Source: Paenibacillus sp. UNC451MF (GTDB taxonomy: Bacteria > Bacillota > Bacilli > Paenibacillales > NBRC-103111). From it: a stretch of DNA of 64,000 bases. Position numbers and translations under genes: made by a program. Where the stretch lies: assembly GCF_000686845.1 (NCBI RefSeq), contig NZ_JMLS01000003.1, positions 248,001-312,000 of the forward strand, written 5' to 3'. Under the pieces are notes generated by a model. That model was given only the letters and a program-made list of their open reading frames with translations. It made no database searches and was not told the origin of the DNA. Each line of letters starts with the position of its first letter. Position 1 is the first letter of the stretch. Below are positions 1 through 7,189 of the stretch, in pieces.

Positions 1-101
1 CGTTTGAGGCAGTAGAAGCTTTTGCTTTAAAGGATCCCTATGTTGTGAATAAAGCCAGAGGCTATGAAATTCATGAGTGGGACATGGTGCTTGCCGACTA
101 A
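1..101 (+). CDS. C-terminal end of a YciI-like protein (partial)
   Basis: The frame beginning at base 3 is open from the window edge to the TAA at 99-101 and gives about 32 residues. The readable segment contains FEAVEAFALKDPYVV followed by a short tail with YEIHEWDMVLAD. This pattern (a helix, then 'DPYV', then a strand with 'EIxEW') is typical of the C-terminus of small YciI/YCII-domain proteins, a ferredoxin-like fold of unclear enzymatic role. The N-terminal part, including the conserved His-Asp region of the family, lies outside the window, so the assignment rests on the tail only. The gene reads in the same direction as the oxidoreductase that follows about 90 bases later. Confidence 0.6.
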   Translation, partial: FEAVEAFALKDPYVVNKARGYEIHEWDMVLAD

Positions 102-192
102 AACTTTTGAGAAATTCCTTATGGCCGATTTTTCTGTGCGCAGAGAAGTCGGCTTATGTTATATCGATCTACCTATGAGGAGAATGAACAGC

Positions 193-1209
193 ATGATCGC
201 TCGATATATAACCTGCACTCGCTTCGGAAATCCAAAGGATGTTCTTCAGGTTCAGTACAAAGAAGTAGTGCGGCCCGAGCCCGGCGAGCTCCTGGTTCAA
301 ATGTTGACTAGTCCAATTAATCCTTCCGATTTGATTCCAGTAAGCGGTGCCTATGCGCATCGGATTGCATTGCCGATGATCCCGGGGTATGAGGGTGTCG
401 GCATCGTTACTGAAGTCGGTAAGAACGTTTCATCAACTTGGCTGGGACAGCGTGTGCTCGCTCTGAGAGGAGAAGGAACCTGGCAGGAATTTGTTCGTGT
501 GCCTGCGGAGCTGGCTATTCCTGTGCCTGAAACGATTCATAACGACACGGCATCCCAGCTATACATCAACCCGGTTACCGCTTGGCTCATAAGTAAGCAA
601 TATCTAGCTTCCGATGATATCGTCTTGATCAATGCCTGTGGGTCATCAATTGGTCGAATCTTTACTCAATTATCCAAAGTGATTGGTTTCCAAGTCATTG
701 CGGTTACTCGTAACCAGCTGCAAACAGAAGATTTGCTTCTATTAGGAGCGTCACATGTTATTAATACATCAACAACTTCTTTGCAAGAGGCTGTAATGGA
801 AATAACGCAGGGAAGAGGGGTTAAGGTTGGCATTGACTCGATCGGAGGTTCAGCGGCTGAAGAGCTGGCGCAGTGTGTACAGATCGGAGGCACTGTACTG
901 AGCATCGGTTTGTTATCGGGAAAACCGGTCGATTGGACACGTATTGCTAGACAAACCGGAGTTAAGCCTGCCCTATACTGGCTGCGCCATTGGGTAGCAC
1001 GTGTGTCAGCCCAGGAATGGCATGAACCGTTCAGACACATCGTAGAGCTTATCCAAAATAGCCAATTACAGCTGGATCCACCTAGGTTAAGATTTGAATT
1101 AAGCAATATTCGTGAGGCTGTAATTGCCGCAACGGCAAATGGGAAATCGGGTAAGACTTCACTGACTTTTCAGAATTATTTCCCCAATGATTCTTCATTT
1201 CCCGGGTAA
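193..1209 (+). CDS. MDR-family (quinone/enoyl reductase-like) NAD(P)H-dependent oxidoreductase
   Basis: This is a medium-chain dehydrogenase/reductase of about 338 residues. The N-terminal GroES-like half has the segment PSDLIPVSGAY and the motif PGYEGVGIVTEVG. The C-terminal Rossmann half has the modified glycine-rich segment NACGSSIGRI followed by VIAVTR. It lacks the Cys/His set of zinc alcohol dehydrogenases and looks closest to the quinone oxidoreductase / mitochondrial enoyl reductase-like branch, so it probably reduces an activated double bond or quinone with NADPH. Substrate unknown. The frame is open upstream from base 64, but GAGGAGA at 177-183 lies 9 bases before the ATG at 193, which I take as the start; the ATG at 184 has no spacing from that site. 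The gene ends at a strong hairpin shared with the convergent gene. Confidence 0.8.
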   Translation: MIARYITCTRFGNPKDVLQVQYKEVVRPEPGELLVQMLTSPINPSDLIPVSGAYAHRIALPMIPGYEGVGIVTEVGKNVSSTWLGQRVLALRGEGTWQEFVRVPAELAIPVPETIHNDTASQLYINPVTAWLISKQYLASDDIVLINACGSSIGRIFTQLSKVIGFQVIAVTRNQLQTEDLLLLGASHVINTSTTSLQEAVMEITQGRGVKVGIDSIGGSAAEELAQCVQIGGTVLSIGLLSGKPVDWTRIARQTGVKPALYWLRHWVARVSAQEWHEPFRHIVELIQNSQLQLDPPRLRFELSNIREAVIAATANGKSGKTSLTFQNYFPNDSSFPG

Positions 1210-1225
1210 GCGCAGGACTCGATAA

Positions 1226-1305
1226 AAAGCGCATTTCCTTCGACATTTCGTGTTGAATTCCAATAAGGACTTCACGGATGCTGTCGAGAGAAATGCGCTT
1301 TTTTA
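1226..1305. terminator. Bidirectional hairpin between convergent genes
   Basis: The arm AAAAAGCGCATTTC (about 1227-1240) is complementary to GAAATGCGCTTTTTT (about 1290-1304), and the inner flanks (TTCGACA / TGTCGAGA) extend the pairing. A-rich and T-rich ends on both sides suit termination of both the oxidoreductase gene and the opposite-strand gene. The loop is unusually long at about 40 bases. Confidence 0.65.
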
Positions 1306-1331
1306 TAACTTCAACGTTCAGTATTGGGCAG

Positions 1332-1817
1332 CTAAGAGCCAACCTCCATGACCATGCTTTTAATTTTCTGCAGCCGTATGTATTCATTTTTCTGCAGACC
1401 CGGTCGGAAATAGCTATATAAGTAAGAAGCTTCGTCAAACGTTAATCCGGGGTGGCATACAACCTCTTGAATCGTGTGGGGATTATCCAGAATCAGCTGC
1501 CATTCCCCGTCACGCTCTTCGGGTGAAATGGTACGAAGAAGCTTTGTTTTGATCGAGGCTATTTCCTGCATTTCATCCCAAACATTAGACCAAGAGGGAC
1601 TGAAATGTTCTGGGTTAGGAAACAACTGGCGCGCTTTGGCAATCCATGAGAATGTGGACTTTTCATCTCTTTCTTGAAACTGCTTGAGCTTGTGCTTAAA
1701 ACCTTCCAACAGCATGTGAAAGGCAGAGTAACCGCCTTCGTCTATCGATTGTTTAAATAAAACAAGTTCTTCTTCAGATATCCCGTTCTCTAAATGCTGC
1801 CAATGATTCCGGTTCAT
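1332..1817 (-). CDS. Hypothetical protein, 161 residues
   Basis: I do not recognise this family. The protein is soluble, rich in charged and aromatic residues, and predicted mostly helical. It has a Trp-rich stretch (WSNVWDEMQE, then DGEWQLILDNPHT) and a C-terminal YLYSYFRPGLQKNEY segment. There is no signal peptide and no membrane segment. The ATG is preceded by AAGAGGAGA on the minus strand at good spacing, which supports a real gene. It is convergent with the oxidoreductase on its left and divergent from the flavoprotein gene on its right. No function can be inferred. Confidence 0.65.
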   Translation of the reverse strand: MNRNHWQHLENGISEEELVLFKQSIDEGGYSAFHMLLEGFKHKLKQFQERDEKSTFSWIAKARQLFPNPEHFSPSWSNVWDEMQEIASIKTKLLRTISPEERDGEWQLILDNPHTIQEVVCHPGLTFDEASYLYSYFRPGLQKNEYIRLQKIKSMVMEVGS

Positions 1818-1906
1818 CGAATTCGATCTCCTCTTAATAGAATAGGGTAGATTGTCACTAATTTAGCATATTATTGCTGGGATTTAAAGAGATGAAGCCA
1901 TTCGTT

Positions 1907-1935
1907 TTGACAATCCATTCCAACTTGTGTAGCAT
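1907..1935 (+). promoter_or_regulatory. Sigma-A-like promoter for the flavoprotein gene
   Basis: TTGACA at 1907-1912, a 17-base spacer, and TAGCAT at 1930-1935. The consensus -35 and ideal spacing support a vegetative promoter about 60 bases before the start codon at 1996, although the -10 is only a 4/6 match. Confidence 0.5.
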
Positions 1936-1995
1936 TATAAATGATGGACAAGTACCTTACCATTCAATTGATAAAACGAAGGGAGAGTATCGAAT

Positions 1996-2565
1996 ATGTA
2001 TGATATCGTTATAATCGGAGCAGGACCGGCAGGTGGCAGCGCTGCATTGTTCGCAGCAAAGTCAGGTAAGAAAACGCTTTTAATTGACAGCGATCAGAGC
2101 ATGACCAAACGCGCTTGGTTGGAGAACCATTATGGTGTTATGGAACTGACAGGTGCTGAGCTTGTTGATATCGGTCAGAAACAAGCGGTCAAATTCGGAG
2201 CTGAATTGGTTCAGGCCAAGGTATCTAATGTGACGAAGTCAGGGGAAGGCTTTCAAATTGAGACGGAAAACGATCGTTATGAAGGCAAGCATGTGATCCT
2301 GGCTACGGGTGTGTTAGTAGATTTAGCTCAGCAAATCGGGCTGCAAACGAAAGACGGCACCGAACCGCGAATCAAAACAGTGATTGATGCGTCTCCTGAA
2401 GGGAAAACTTCCATTCCAGGCATTTGGGCTGCAGGTACTGCTGCAGGTGTCAGTGTGCATACGATCGTTACAGCGGGCGATGGAGCTAAAGTAGCGATTA
2501 ATGTCATCAGCGAGTTGAACGGTGAGCGTTATGTCGATCATGATGTCGTGAAAAAAGGTTCTTAA
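1996..2565 (+). CDS. Small FAD/NAD(P)-binding oxidoreductase (thioredoxin reductase-like, no CxxC)
   Basis: The 189-residue protein starts with the dinucleotide-binding motif MYDIVIIGAGPAGGSAAL, followed by a second strand ending LLIDSD. It has an ATG motif (VILATG) and a C-terminal FAD-contact segment PGIWAAGTAAG. These mark the pyridine nucleotide-disulfide oxidoreductase class II fold, as in thioredoxin reductase. The protein is much shorter than the usual 300 or so residues, and the NADPH-binding insert with its redox-active CxxC is absent, so it should not reduce thioredoxin itself. Such short versions are known in Firmicutes but their electron partner is unclear. GGGAGAG lies just before the ATG. 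It is monocistronic, with its own promoter and a strong terminator. Confidence 0.75.
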   Translation: MYDIVIIGAGPAGGSAALFAAKSGKKTLLIDSDQSMTKRAWLENHYGVMELTGAELVDIGQKQAVKFGAELVQAKVSNVTKSGEGFQIETENDRYEGKHVILATGVLVDLAQQIGLQTKDGTEPRIKTVIDASPEGKTSIPGIWAAGTAAGVSVHTIVTAGDGAKVAINVISELNGERYVDHDVVKKGS

Positions 2566-2587
2566 ATAATTTAGTACAAAACATCAC

Positions 2588-2635
2588 AAAGGCTGTTCGT
2601 CCGTAGTTTTTAACTACTTTCGAGCAGCCTTTTTA
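2588..2635 (+). terminator. Rho-independent terminator
   Basis: AAAGGCTGTTCG (2588-2599) pairs with CGAGCAGCCTTT (2621-2632) and is followed by T residues. It lies 22 bases after the stop of the flavoprotein gene. Confidence 0.8.
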
Positions 2636-2680
2636 TAGTTATTCGACAAAACTCCAACCAGCATTCGACGTTATCTTTCG

Positions 2681-2709
2681 TTGTCGGCCCGTGTAAAGTA
2701 CTTTACAAT
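2681..2709 (+). promoter_or_regulatory. Promoter with a perfect 16-bp palindrome over the spacer and -10
   Basis: TTGTCG (2681-2686), a 17-base spacer, and TACAAT (2704-2709) form a promoter 34 bases before the AraC-type regulator gene. TGTAAAGTACTTTACA (2692-2707) is a perfect palindrome that fills most of the spacer and overlaps the -10 box. A protein bound there would block RNA polymerase, so it is a strong candidate repressor site. Confidence 0.55.
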
Positions 2710-2742
2710 GGAGTCAAGTCTCGGGCATGGAGGAGATTCGAA

Positions 2743-5055
2743 ATGTGGAGGTTGAAACGCTGCAGAGGCGGAAGTCACCGCGTATTTGTGCGTCTATTAA
2801 TACCAAACCTGTTATTCCTTCTACTGCCGCTTCTTGTTGGAGGGGTTATTTACTATAAGACGCTTCATGAGATGGAGAAGGAAGTTACCGCAAGCAATAT
2901 GAATGTGCTCCAGCAAAGCAGAGATATATTGGACCGCCGATTGTCTGAAATTTCATCCATCGCTATCCAGCTTGTGAACGATACGAGAATTATGCAATTT
3001 CAGCATATAAGGGAACCGTTTCAAGGCTCAAATATTAACCGTATTTGGGATACTCGCAAGAGTATTCAAAACTATAGTCTGACTAATAATTTTATTTTTA
3101 ATTATTTTGTCATTTTCAAGAATAGCGAGCTCGTATTTACGGAGAACACCACATATGAGCTGCTTGAATTTTATAATACATTCCGATACATAGGTCTAGA
3201 TACTGATAGTTGGAAGCATATGATCCTGGGTGCATACCAGCAGCGTAAAATGCTGCCTTCACAGCAGGTGCTTGTCAACGCCAATGTATATTCGCTTCTC
3301 ACTTACATTCATTCTTTGGGCTACCCAGGCTATCCGCAAGGAGCGGTAGTCATTACTGTAGACAACAGAGAGGTACAAAAGCTAATGGGAGGCTTGGACT
3401 TGTCTGGTGGGGGCTGGGCCTACATTATCGATGAGAATGGCAAAATCATTAGCTCTACGGCATCGGACGCCCCAATAAGCTGGATTCAGAACGCCAACCT
3501 TAAAGGCAAACAAGGAAGCATGCTACAGCAGATGGATCAGCAGCAAATGAGGGTCACCTATACAACATCCTCATACAACGGTTGGACCTATTTGGTTGCA
3601 CAACCGGAGCATATTGTACTGAAAAAAGTGCTCTATATCAAAAACATCATTTTTACATTAGCCCTTATTTTTCTGGCGCTCGGTCTATTGATAGCTTATC
3701 TCATTGCTTATCGGAACAGCCGTCCGCTAAGAACGATCATGGAAACCATTATGGAACGGATGGATGGCAAACCGGACACCGGGCCCGACGCCTATCGGTT
3801 TATAAAAGAATCGGTTTCAAGACTTATAGATAATAATCATGAGCTGCAGGATAAGATGAAGAAGCACGCACCTTATTTGCAGGCGGCCTTGTTCGAGAGA
3901 TTACTGAAGGGGGATTTCTTGTCCGCTAAAGATACGTCCGTGCTGCTGCAGCATGTCGGTATTAAGGCTCAGGGGAGTTTTTATGCAGTAGCGATTGTCC
4001 AACTTCGGGGATACGAGGGAGGATTTGACCCTTCTTCTCTGGAGGAGCTCGATATGAAACGGGTCATGATAAAGGAAATATTGAGAAAAGAGCTGCAGGT
4101 CAACCTTTACTGGCATGATGTTGCTGAAGATCAGATTGCGCTTCTATTTGCATTTGAATCGATTAGTTCTGAGTCGGGCCTCTCCTATTTGAGAGAAGCG
4201 CTGCCAAGTATAAGCGAATTCATTCATACGCAGATAAATGTTTTGACGCGATTTGCCGTTGGAGGCATTTATGAGGAACTGCTACATATCTCCCGTTCTT
4301 ATGAAGAATCGCGGCTGACACTCCAGTATTTAACGTGGAGAAATCAGAATGGAATTGCGCATTATGAAGAGCTGCCTAGGGAAAACAACGGCTATTTCTA
4401 TCCATCAGACCTGGAGATGCGATTGAGTAATCTGGCTATGGCCGGGGAACTCGAGGCTATAGAAACCGTGCTGCACGAATTGCATCAAATCAATTTTGAA
4501 GAGAGACGTTTATCCGTTCCGATGCTGCAATTGTTTATGAACGAGATGGTAGGGACTGTGGTCAAGCTTCTGCCGCAGGTATCACTTAACGACGCGAGAC
4601 TGGTCGAACGATTGAAGCAATTATCAACGGAAATGACCTCTTATGAAGGATTGGAGAAAAATTATAAGTCGCTGGGACAGATATATCACCAAGTGTGCAG
4701 CTTCGTGAACGATCATAAAAAAAGTCAAAATGTACAGCTGCTGGAGAATATCGTTTCCTTGCTTCAAGAGGCATTTGCTGATCCGGATATTTGTCTAGAT
4801 TCAGTAGCGGAGCAGATGGGGATTTCCAAGGGGTATTTATCCCAATTCTTCAAAGAGCAGATGGGAATCAACTTCTCTGATTATTTAGAGGATCTTCGGA
4901 TGACATTGGCCAAGGAGCTGCTAGCTGAGACAGACTTACCCGTATTTGAAATTGCTGTGAGGGTCGGATATAGCTCTTCGAACACCTTTTGCCGTGCGTT
5001 CAAACGTATCAATGGTGTCAGTACATCAGCATTTCGCGGCTCCAAAGCCATTTGA
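2743..5055 (+). CDS. Membrane-bound AraC-family regulator with extracellular sensor half
   Basis: This 770-residue protein has a short basic N-terminus, a transmembrane helix at about residues 17-37 (LLIPNLLFLLLPLLVGG), an extracellular sensor region to about residue 295, and a second helix near 300-325. A long cytoplasmic linker precedes a C-terminal AraC DNA-binding domain (about 665-765) containing DSVAEQMGISKGYLSQFFKE and a second helix-turn-helix with IAVRVGYSSSNTFCRAFK. Such proteins sense an extracellular sugar or binding-protein complex and control a nearby transporter directly, without a phosphorelay. It sits just upstream of two permeases and a binding protein, its likely targets. 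GGAGGAG at 2730-2736 fixes the ATG. Its own promoter carries a palindromic operator candidate. Confidence 0.85.
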   Translation: MWRLKRCRGGSHRVFVRLLIPNLLFLLLPLLVGGVIYYKTLHEMEKEVTASNMNVLQQSRDILDRRLSEISSIAIQLVNDTRIMQFQHIREPFQGSNINRIWDTRKSIQNYSLTNNFIFNYFVIFKNSELVFTENTTYELLEFYNTFRYIGLDTDSWKHMILGAYQQRKMLPSQQVLVNANVYSLLTYIHSLGYPGYPQGAVVITVDNREVQKLMGGLDLSGGGWAYIIDENGKIISSTASDAPISWIQNANLKGKQGSMLQQMDQQQMRVTYTTSSYNGWTYLVAQPEHIVLKKVLYIKNIIFTLALIFLALGLLIAYLIAYRNSRPLRTIMETIMERMDGKPDTGPDAYRFIKESVSRLIDNNHELQDKMKKHAPYLQAALFERLLKGDFLSAKDTSVLLQHVGIKAQGSFYAVAIVQLRGYEGGFDPSSLEELDMKRVMIKEILRKELQVNLYWHDVAEDQIALLFAFESISSESGLSYLREALPSISEFIHTQINVLTRFAVGGIYEELLHISRSYEESRLTLQYLTWRNQNGIAHYEELPRENNGYFYPSDLEMRLSNLAMAGELEAIETVLHELHQINFEERRLSVPMLQLFMNEMVGTVVKLLPQVSLNDARLVERLKQLSTEMTSYEGLEKNYKSLGQIYHQVCSFVNDHKKSQNVQLLENIVSLLQEAFADPDICLDSVAEQMGISKGYLSQFFKEQMGINFSDYLEDLRMTLAKELLAETDLPVFEIAVRVGYSSSNTFCRAFKRINGVSTSAFRGSKAI

Positions 5056-5112
5056 AAGCGCATTCTGCAAAAATGCAAATCATAAAGAGAAATGCACATG
5101 AGCGATTCTTAA

Positions 5113-5161
5113 GAGCTGCACATCGAGCAGCACACAATCCCATTTACTTCTTGAGCTGCAC
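5113..5161 (+). repeat. Short repeats GAGC(T/A)GCAC in the regulator-permease gap
   Basis: The 197-base gap between the regulator and the first permease gene holds GAGCTGCAC at 5113-5121 and 5153-5161, plus GAGCAGCAC at 5125-5133. They could be contact sites for the adjacent AraC-type regulator, but the spacing is irregular and I see no good promoter beside them. Confidence 0.25.
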
Positions 5162-5252
5162 TCTTTATTGTGAAACCAAGGCAGTTGTTAGGGCCGAGCT
5201 CGAATAAAGATGCCAGTAAGTGAAAGAAGCAACCAATGAGGGAGGTGAGCAA

Positions 5253-6221
5253 TTGGAAGCGCTTAAGCAAACATCAGGAGCACAATCCGGCGTTAGCGTG
5301 AGGACAAAAACTCGAACACCTTTGACCAAAGTTCGAAAAGTATGGAGGCTGTATGCATTAATAGCAATCCCGCTGATTTACATTATTATTTTTAAGTATG
5401 TTCCGATGTACGGCGCTCAAATTGCTTTTAAAAACTTTATCGTAACGAAGGGGATCTGGGCAAGCGAATGGGTCGGGTTCAAGCATTTCATCCGTTTTTT
5501 TAACTCTTATGAGTTTTGGAGGCTGATGAGCAACACCATTGTATTGAGCTTATATAGCTTGATTGCTGGGTTTCCATTTCCTATTATCCTTGCGTTAAGT
5601 TTGAATTACGTAAAAAATCAGTTTTTTAAAAAATCCGTCCAAATGATCACCTACGCTCCGCATTTTATTTCTGTGGTCGTTATGGTTGGTATCATCTTGG
5701 AGCTTCTGGAACCGAGGAATGGGATTGTCAACAATGTTATAAAGTTAATAGGGCTGGACCCAATTAATTTTATGGGAGTTCCTGAGTATTTCAAATCGAT
5801 TTATGTGTGGTCAGGTATATGGCAAAGTGTAGGCTTTGGCTGCATTATTTATTTGGCCGCTCTCTCAAGCATCGACACATCCCTACATGAGGCGGCAGTT
5901 GTGGACGGCGCTACCAAGATGCAGAGGATGTGGCATATCGATATCCCAGGGATTATGCCCATAGCGATCATAATGCTGATAATGAATACCGGGCATATGC
6001 TAGATGTAGGCTTTGAGAAAGTGCTCTTAATGCAAAACCCGCTTAACCTTCGAACATCTGAAGTGATTGATACCTATGTGTATAAGGTGGGGTTGACGTC
6101 CCAGGCGCTGAATTACTCTTATCCAACGGCTATAGGATTGTTTAAATCGGTCATCAATCTGATTTTACTTATTATGGTTAATAAAATTGCCCAAAAAACA
6201 AAACAGGCCAGCTTATGGTAA
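5253..6221 (+). CDS. LplB-like ABC sugar transporter permease
   Basis: This inner-membrane permease of about 322 residues has six predicted helices. The N-terminal segment has YALIAIPLIYIIIFKYVPMYGAQ, cited here as YALIAIPLIY and KYVPMYGAQIAFKNF. The cytoplasmic EAA-type loop HEAAVVDGATKMQRMWHIDI contacts the ATPase. The 'YVPMYG' and 'AFKNF' motifs mark the LplB/YtcP branch that imports complex glycans or alginate-type oligosaccharides with large binding lipoproteins. I chose the TTG at 5253 because GGAGG at 5241-5245 sits 7 bases before it; an in-frame GTG at 5220 has no such site. The second permease begins 19 bases after its stop. No ATPase gene is nearby, as usual for transporters served by a shared MsmX-type ATPase. 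Confidence 0.85.
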   Translation: MEALKQTSGAQSGVSVRTKTRTPLTKVRKVWRLYALIAIPLIYIIIFKYVPMYGAQIAFKNFIVTKGIWASEWVGFKHFIRFFNSYEFWRLMSNTIVLSLYSLIAGFPFPIILALSLNYVKNQFFKKSVQMITYAPHFISVVVMVGIILELLEPRNGIVNNVIKLIGLDPINFMGVPEYFKSIYVWSGIWQSVGFGCIIYLAALSSIDTSLHEAAVVDGATKMQRMWHIDIPGIMPIAIIMLIMNTGHMLDVGFEKVLLMQNPLNLRTSEVIDTYVYKVGLTSQALNYSYPTAIGLFKSVINLILLIMVNKIAQKTKQASLW

Positions 6222-6240
6222 GCGGGGAAAGGAGCATGCA

Positions 6241-7137
6241 TTGGAACATACGACGATTAAAGAGACGAAAAGCGATCAGTTGTTCACTTTTATTAACTAC
6301 ACGATACTATCGTTGTTTTTGATTACGATCCTTTATCCGTTAATTTATGTTGTAAGCGCTTCAATAAGCAGCTCGGAAGCCGTCATATCCGGTAAAGTGT
6401 GGCTCTGGCCTGTTAATCCGTCATTGGATGGCTATAGCGCTGTGTTCAAGCACAAGCTGATCTGGAGCGGGTTTATGAACTCGATCTACTATACTGTAGC
6501 AGGGACACTTATTAACGTGGTTATGACGATTTTGGCAGCGTATCCTTTATCGAGAAAAGATTTCTACGGCAAAAATGTGTTTATGTTTCTGTTCGTCTTC
6601 ACCATGATGTTTTCCGGAGGCTTAATTCCAACCTACATGCTGGTCAAGGATTTGGGCTTGCTTAATACGACTTGGTCGATGCTTTTACCTGGAGCCTTGG
6701 GTGTGTGGAACATGATTATTACTAGGACATATTTTCAAACGACGATTCCTGACGAGTTGTTGGAGGCTTCGCAGCTTGACGGGTGTACGGACTTTCAATT
6801 TATTTGGAAAATCGTGCTGCCGCTCTCAGGTCCTATCATAGCGGTTATCGCTCTGTTCTATGCGGTAGGGCACTGGAATTCATATTTTAACGCATTAATT
6901 TATTTGAAAAAGCAAAGCTTGTACCCGCTACAGCTTGTTCTGAGGGACATTCTTGTCCAAAATGATGTGGATATGAATATGCTTGTCGACGTTGCCGAAC
7001 AAGCGAAGCGGGAAGGTTTGCGGGAGCTGCTGAAATATTCGTTGATTGTTGTTGCAACGGTGCCTCTATTGGTTGTTTATCCATTTGTGCAAAAGTATTT
7101 CGTAAAGGGGATTATGATTGGATCGTTGAAGGGATAG
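6241..7137 (+). CDS. LplC-like ABC sugar transporter permease
   Basis: The second permease of the transporter is 298 residues with six predicted helices. Recognisable features are the start of the first helix (NYTILSLFLITILYPLIYV), the segment GGLIPTYMLVKDLGL, the EAA loop LEASQLDGCTDFQFIWKI, and the C-terminal KYFVKGIMIGSLKG that is characteristic of LplC/YtcP-type partners. It forms a heterodimer with the preceding permease. GGAG at 6231-6234 is 6 bases before the TTG at 6241, which I take as the start; longer in-frame versions would overlap the previous gene. A small hairpin separates it from the binding-protein gene. Confidence 0.85.
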   Translation: MEHTTIKETKSDQLFTFINYTILSLFLITILYPLIYVVSASISSSEAVISGKVWLWPVNPSLDGYSAVFKHKLIWSGFMNSIYYTVAGTLINVVMTILAAYPLSRKDFYGKNVFMFLFVFTMMFSGGLIPTYMLVKDLGLLNTTWSMLLPGALGVWNMIITRTYFQTTIPDELLEASQLDGCTDFQFIWKIVLPLSGPIIAVIALFYAVGHWNSYFNALIYLKKQSLYPLQLVLRDILVQNDVDMNMLVDVAEQAKREGLRELLKYSLIVVATVPLLVVYPFVQKYFVKGIMIGSLKG

Positions 7138-7151
7138 ATACTTACGACACC

Positions 7152-7173
7152 AGTTTTGCCAAAAGGCAAAACT
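7152..7173 (+). other. Intercistronic stem-loop before the binding-protein gene
   Basis: AGTTTTGCC (7152-7160) pairs perfectly with GGCAAAACT (7165-7173) around an AAAA loop. No T-run follows, so it is more likely an RNA-stabilising or processing element that raises expression of the downstream binding protein than a terminator. Confidence 0.5.
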
Positions 7174-7189
7174 CTTAGGAGGGGTTAAT

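Noticed and set aside
666-1106. Long antisense reading frame across the MDR oxidoreductase gene
   Set aside because: No ribosome site and no family signal; it mirrors the real gene.
5254-5267. AAGCGCTT-centred cre-like sequence at the start of the LplB-like gene
   Set aside because: Only 11 of 14 positions match and it overlaps the start codon; possible roadblock, but too weak to call.
6351-6364. cre-like sequence TGTAAGCGCTTCAA (13/14)
   Set aside because: It lies inside the LplC-like coding region and encodes conserved residues; without an adjacent promoter I treat it as coincidence.
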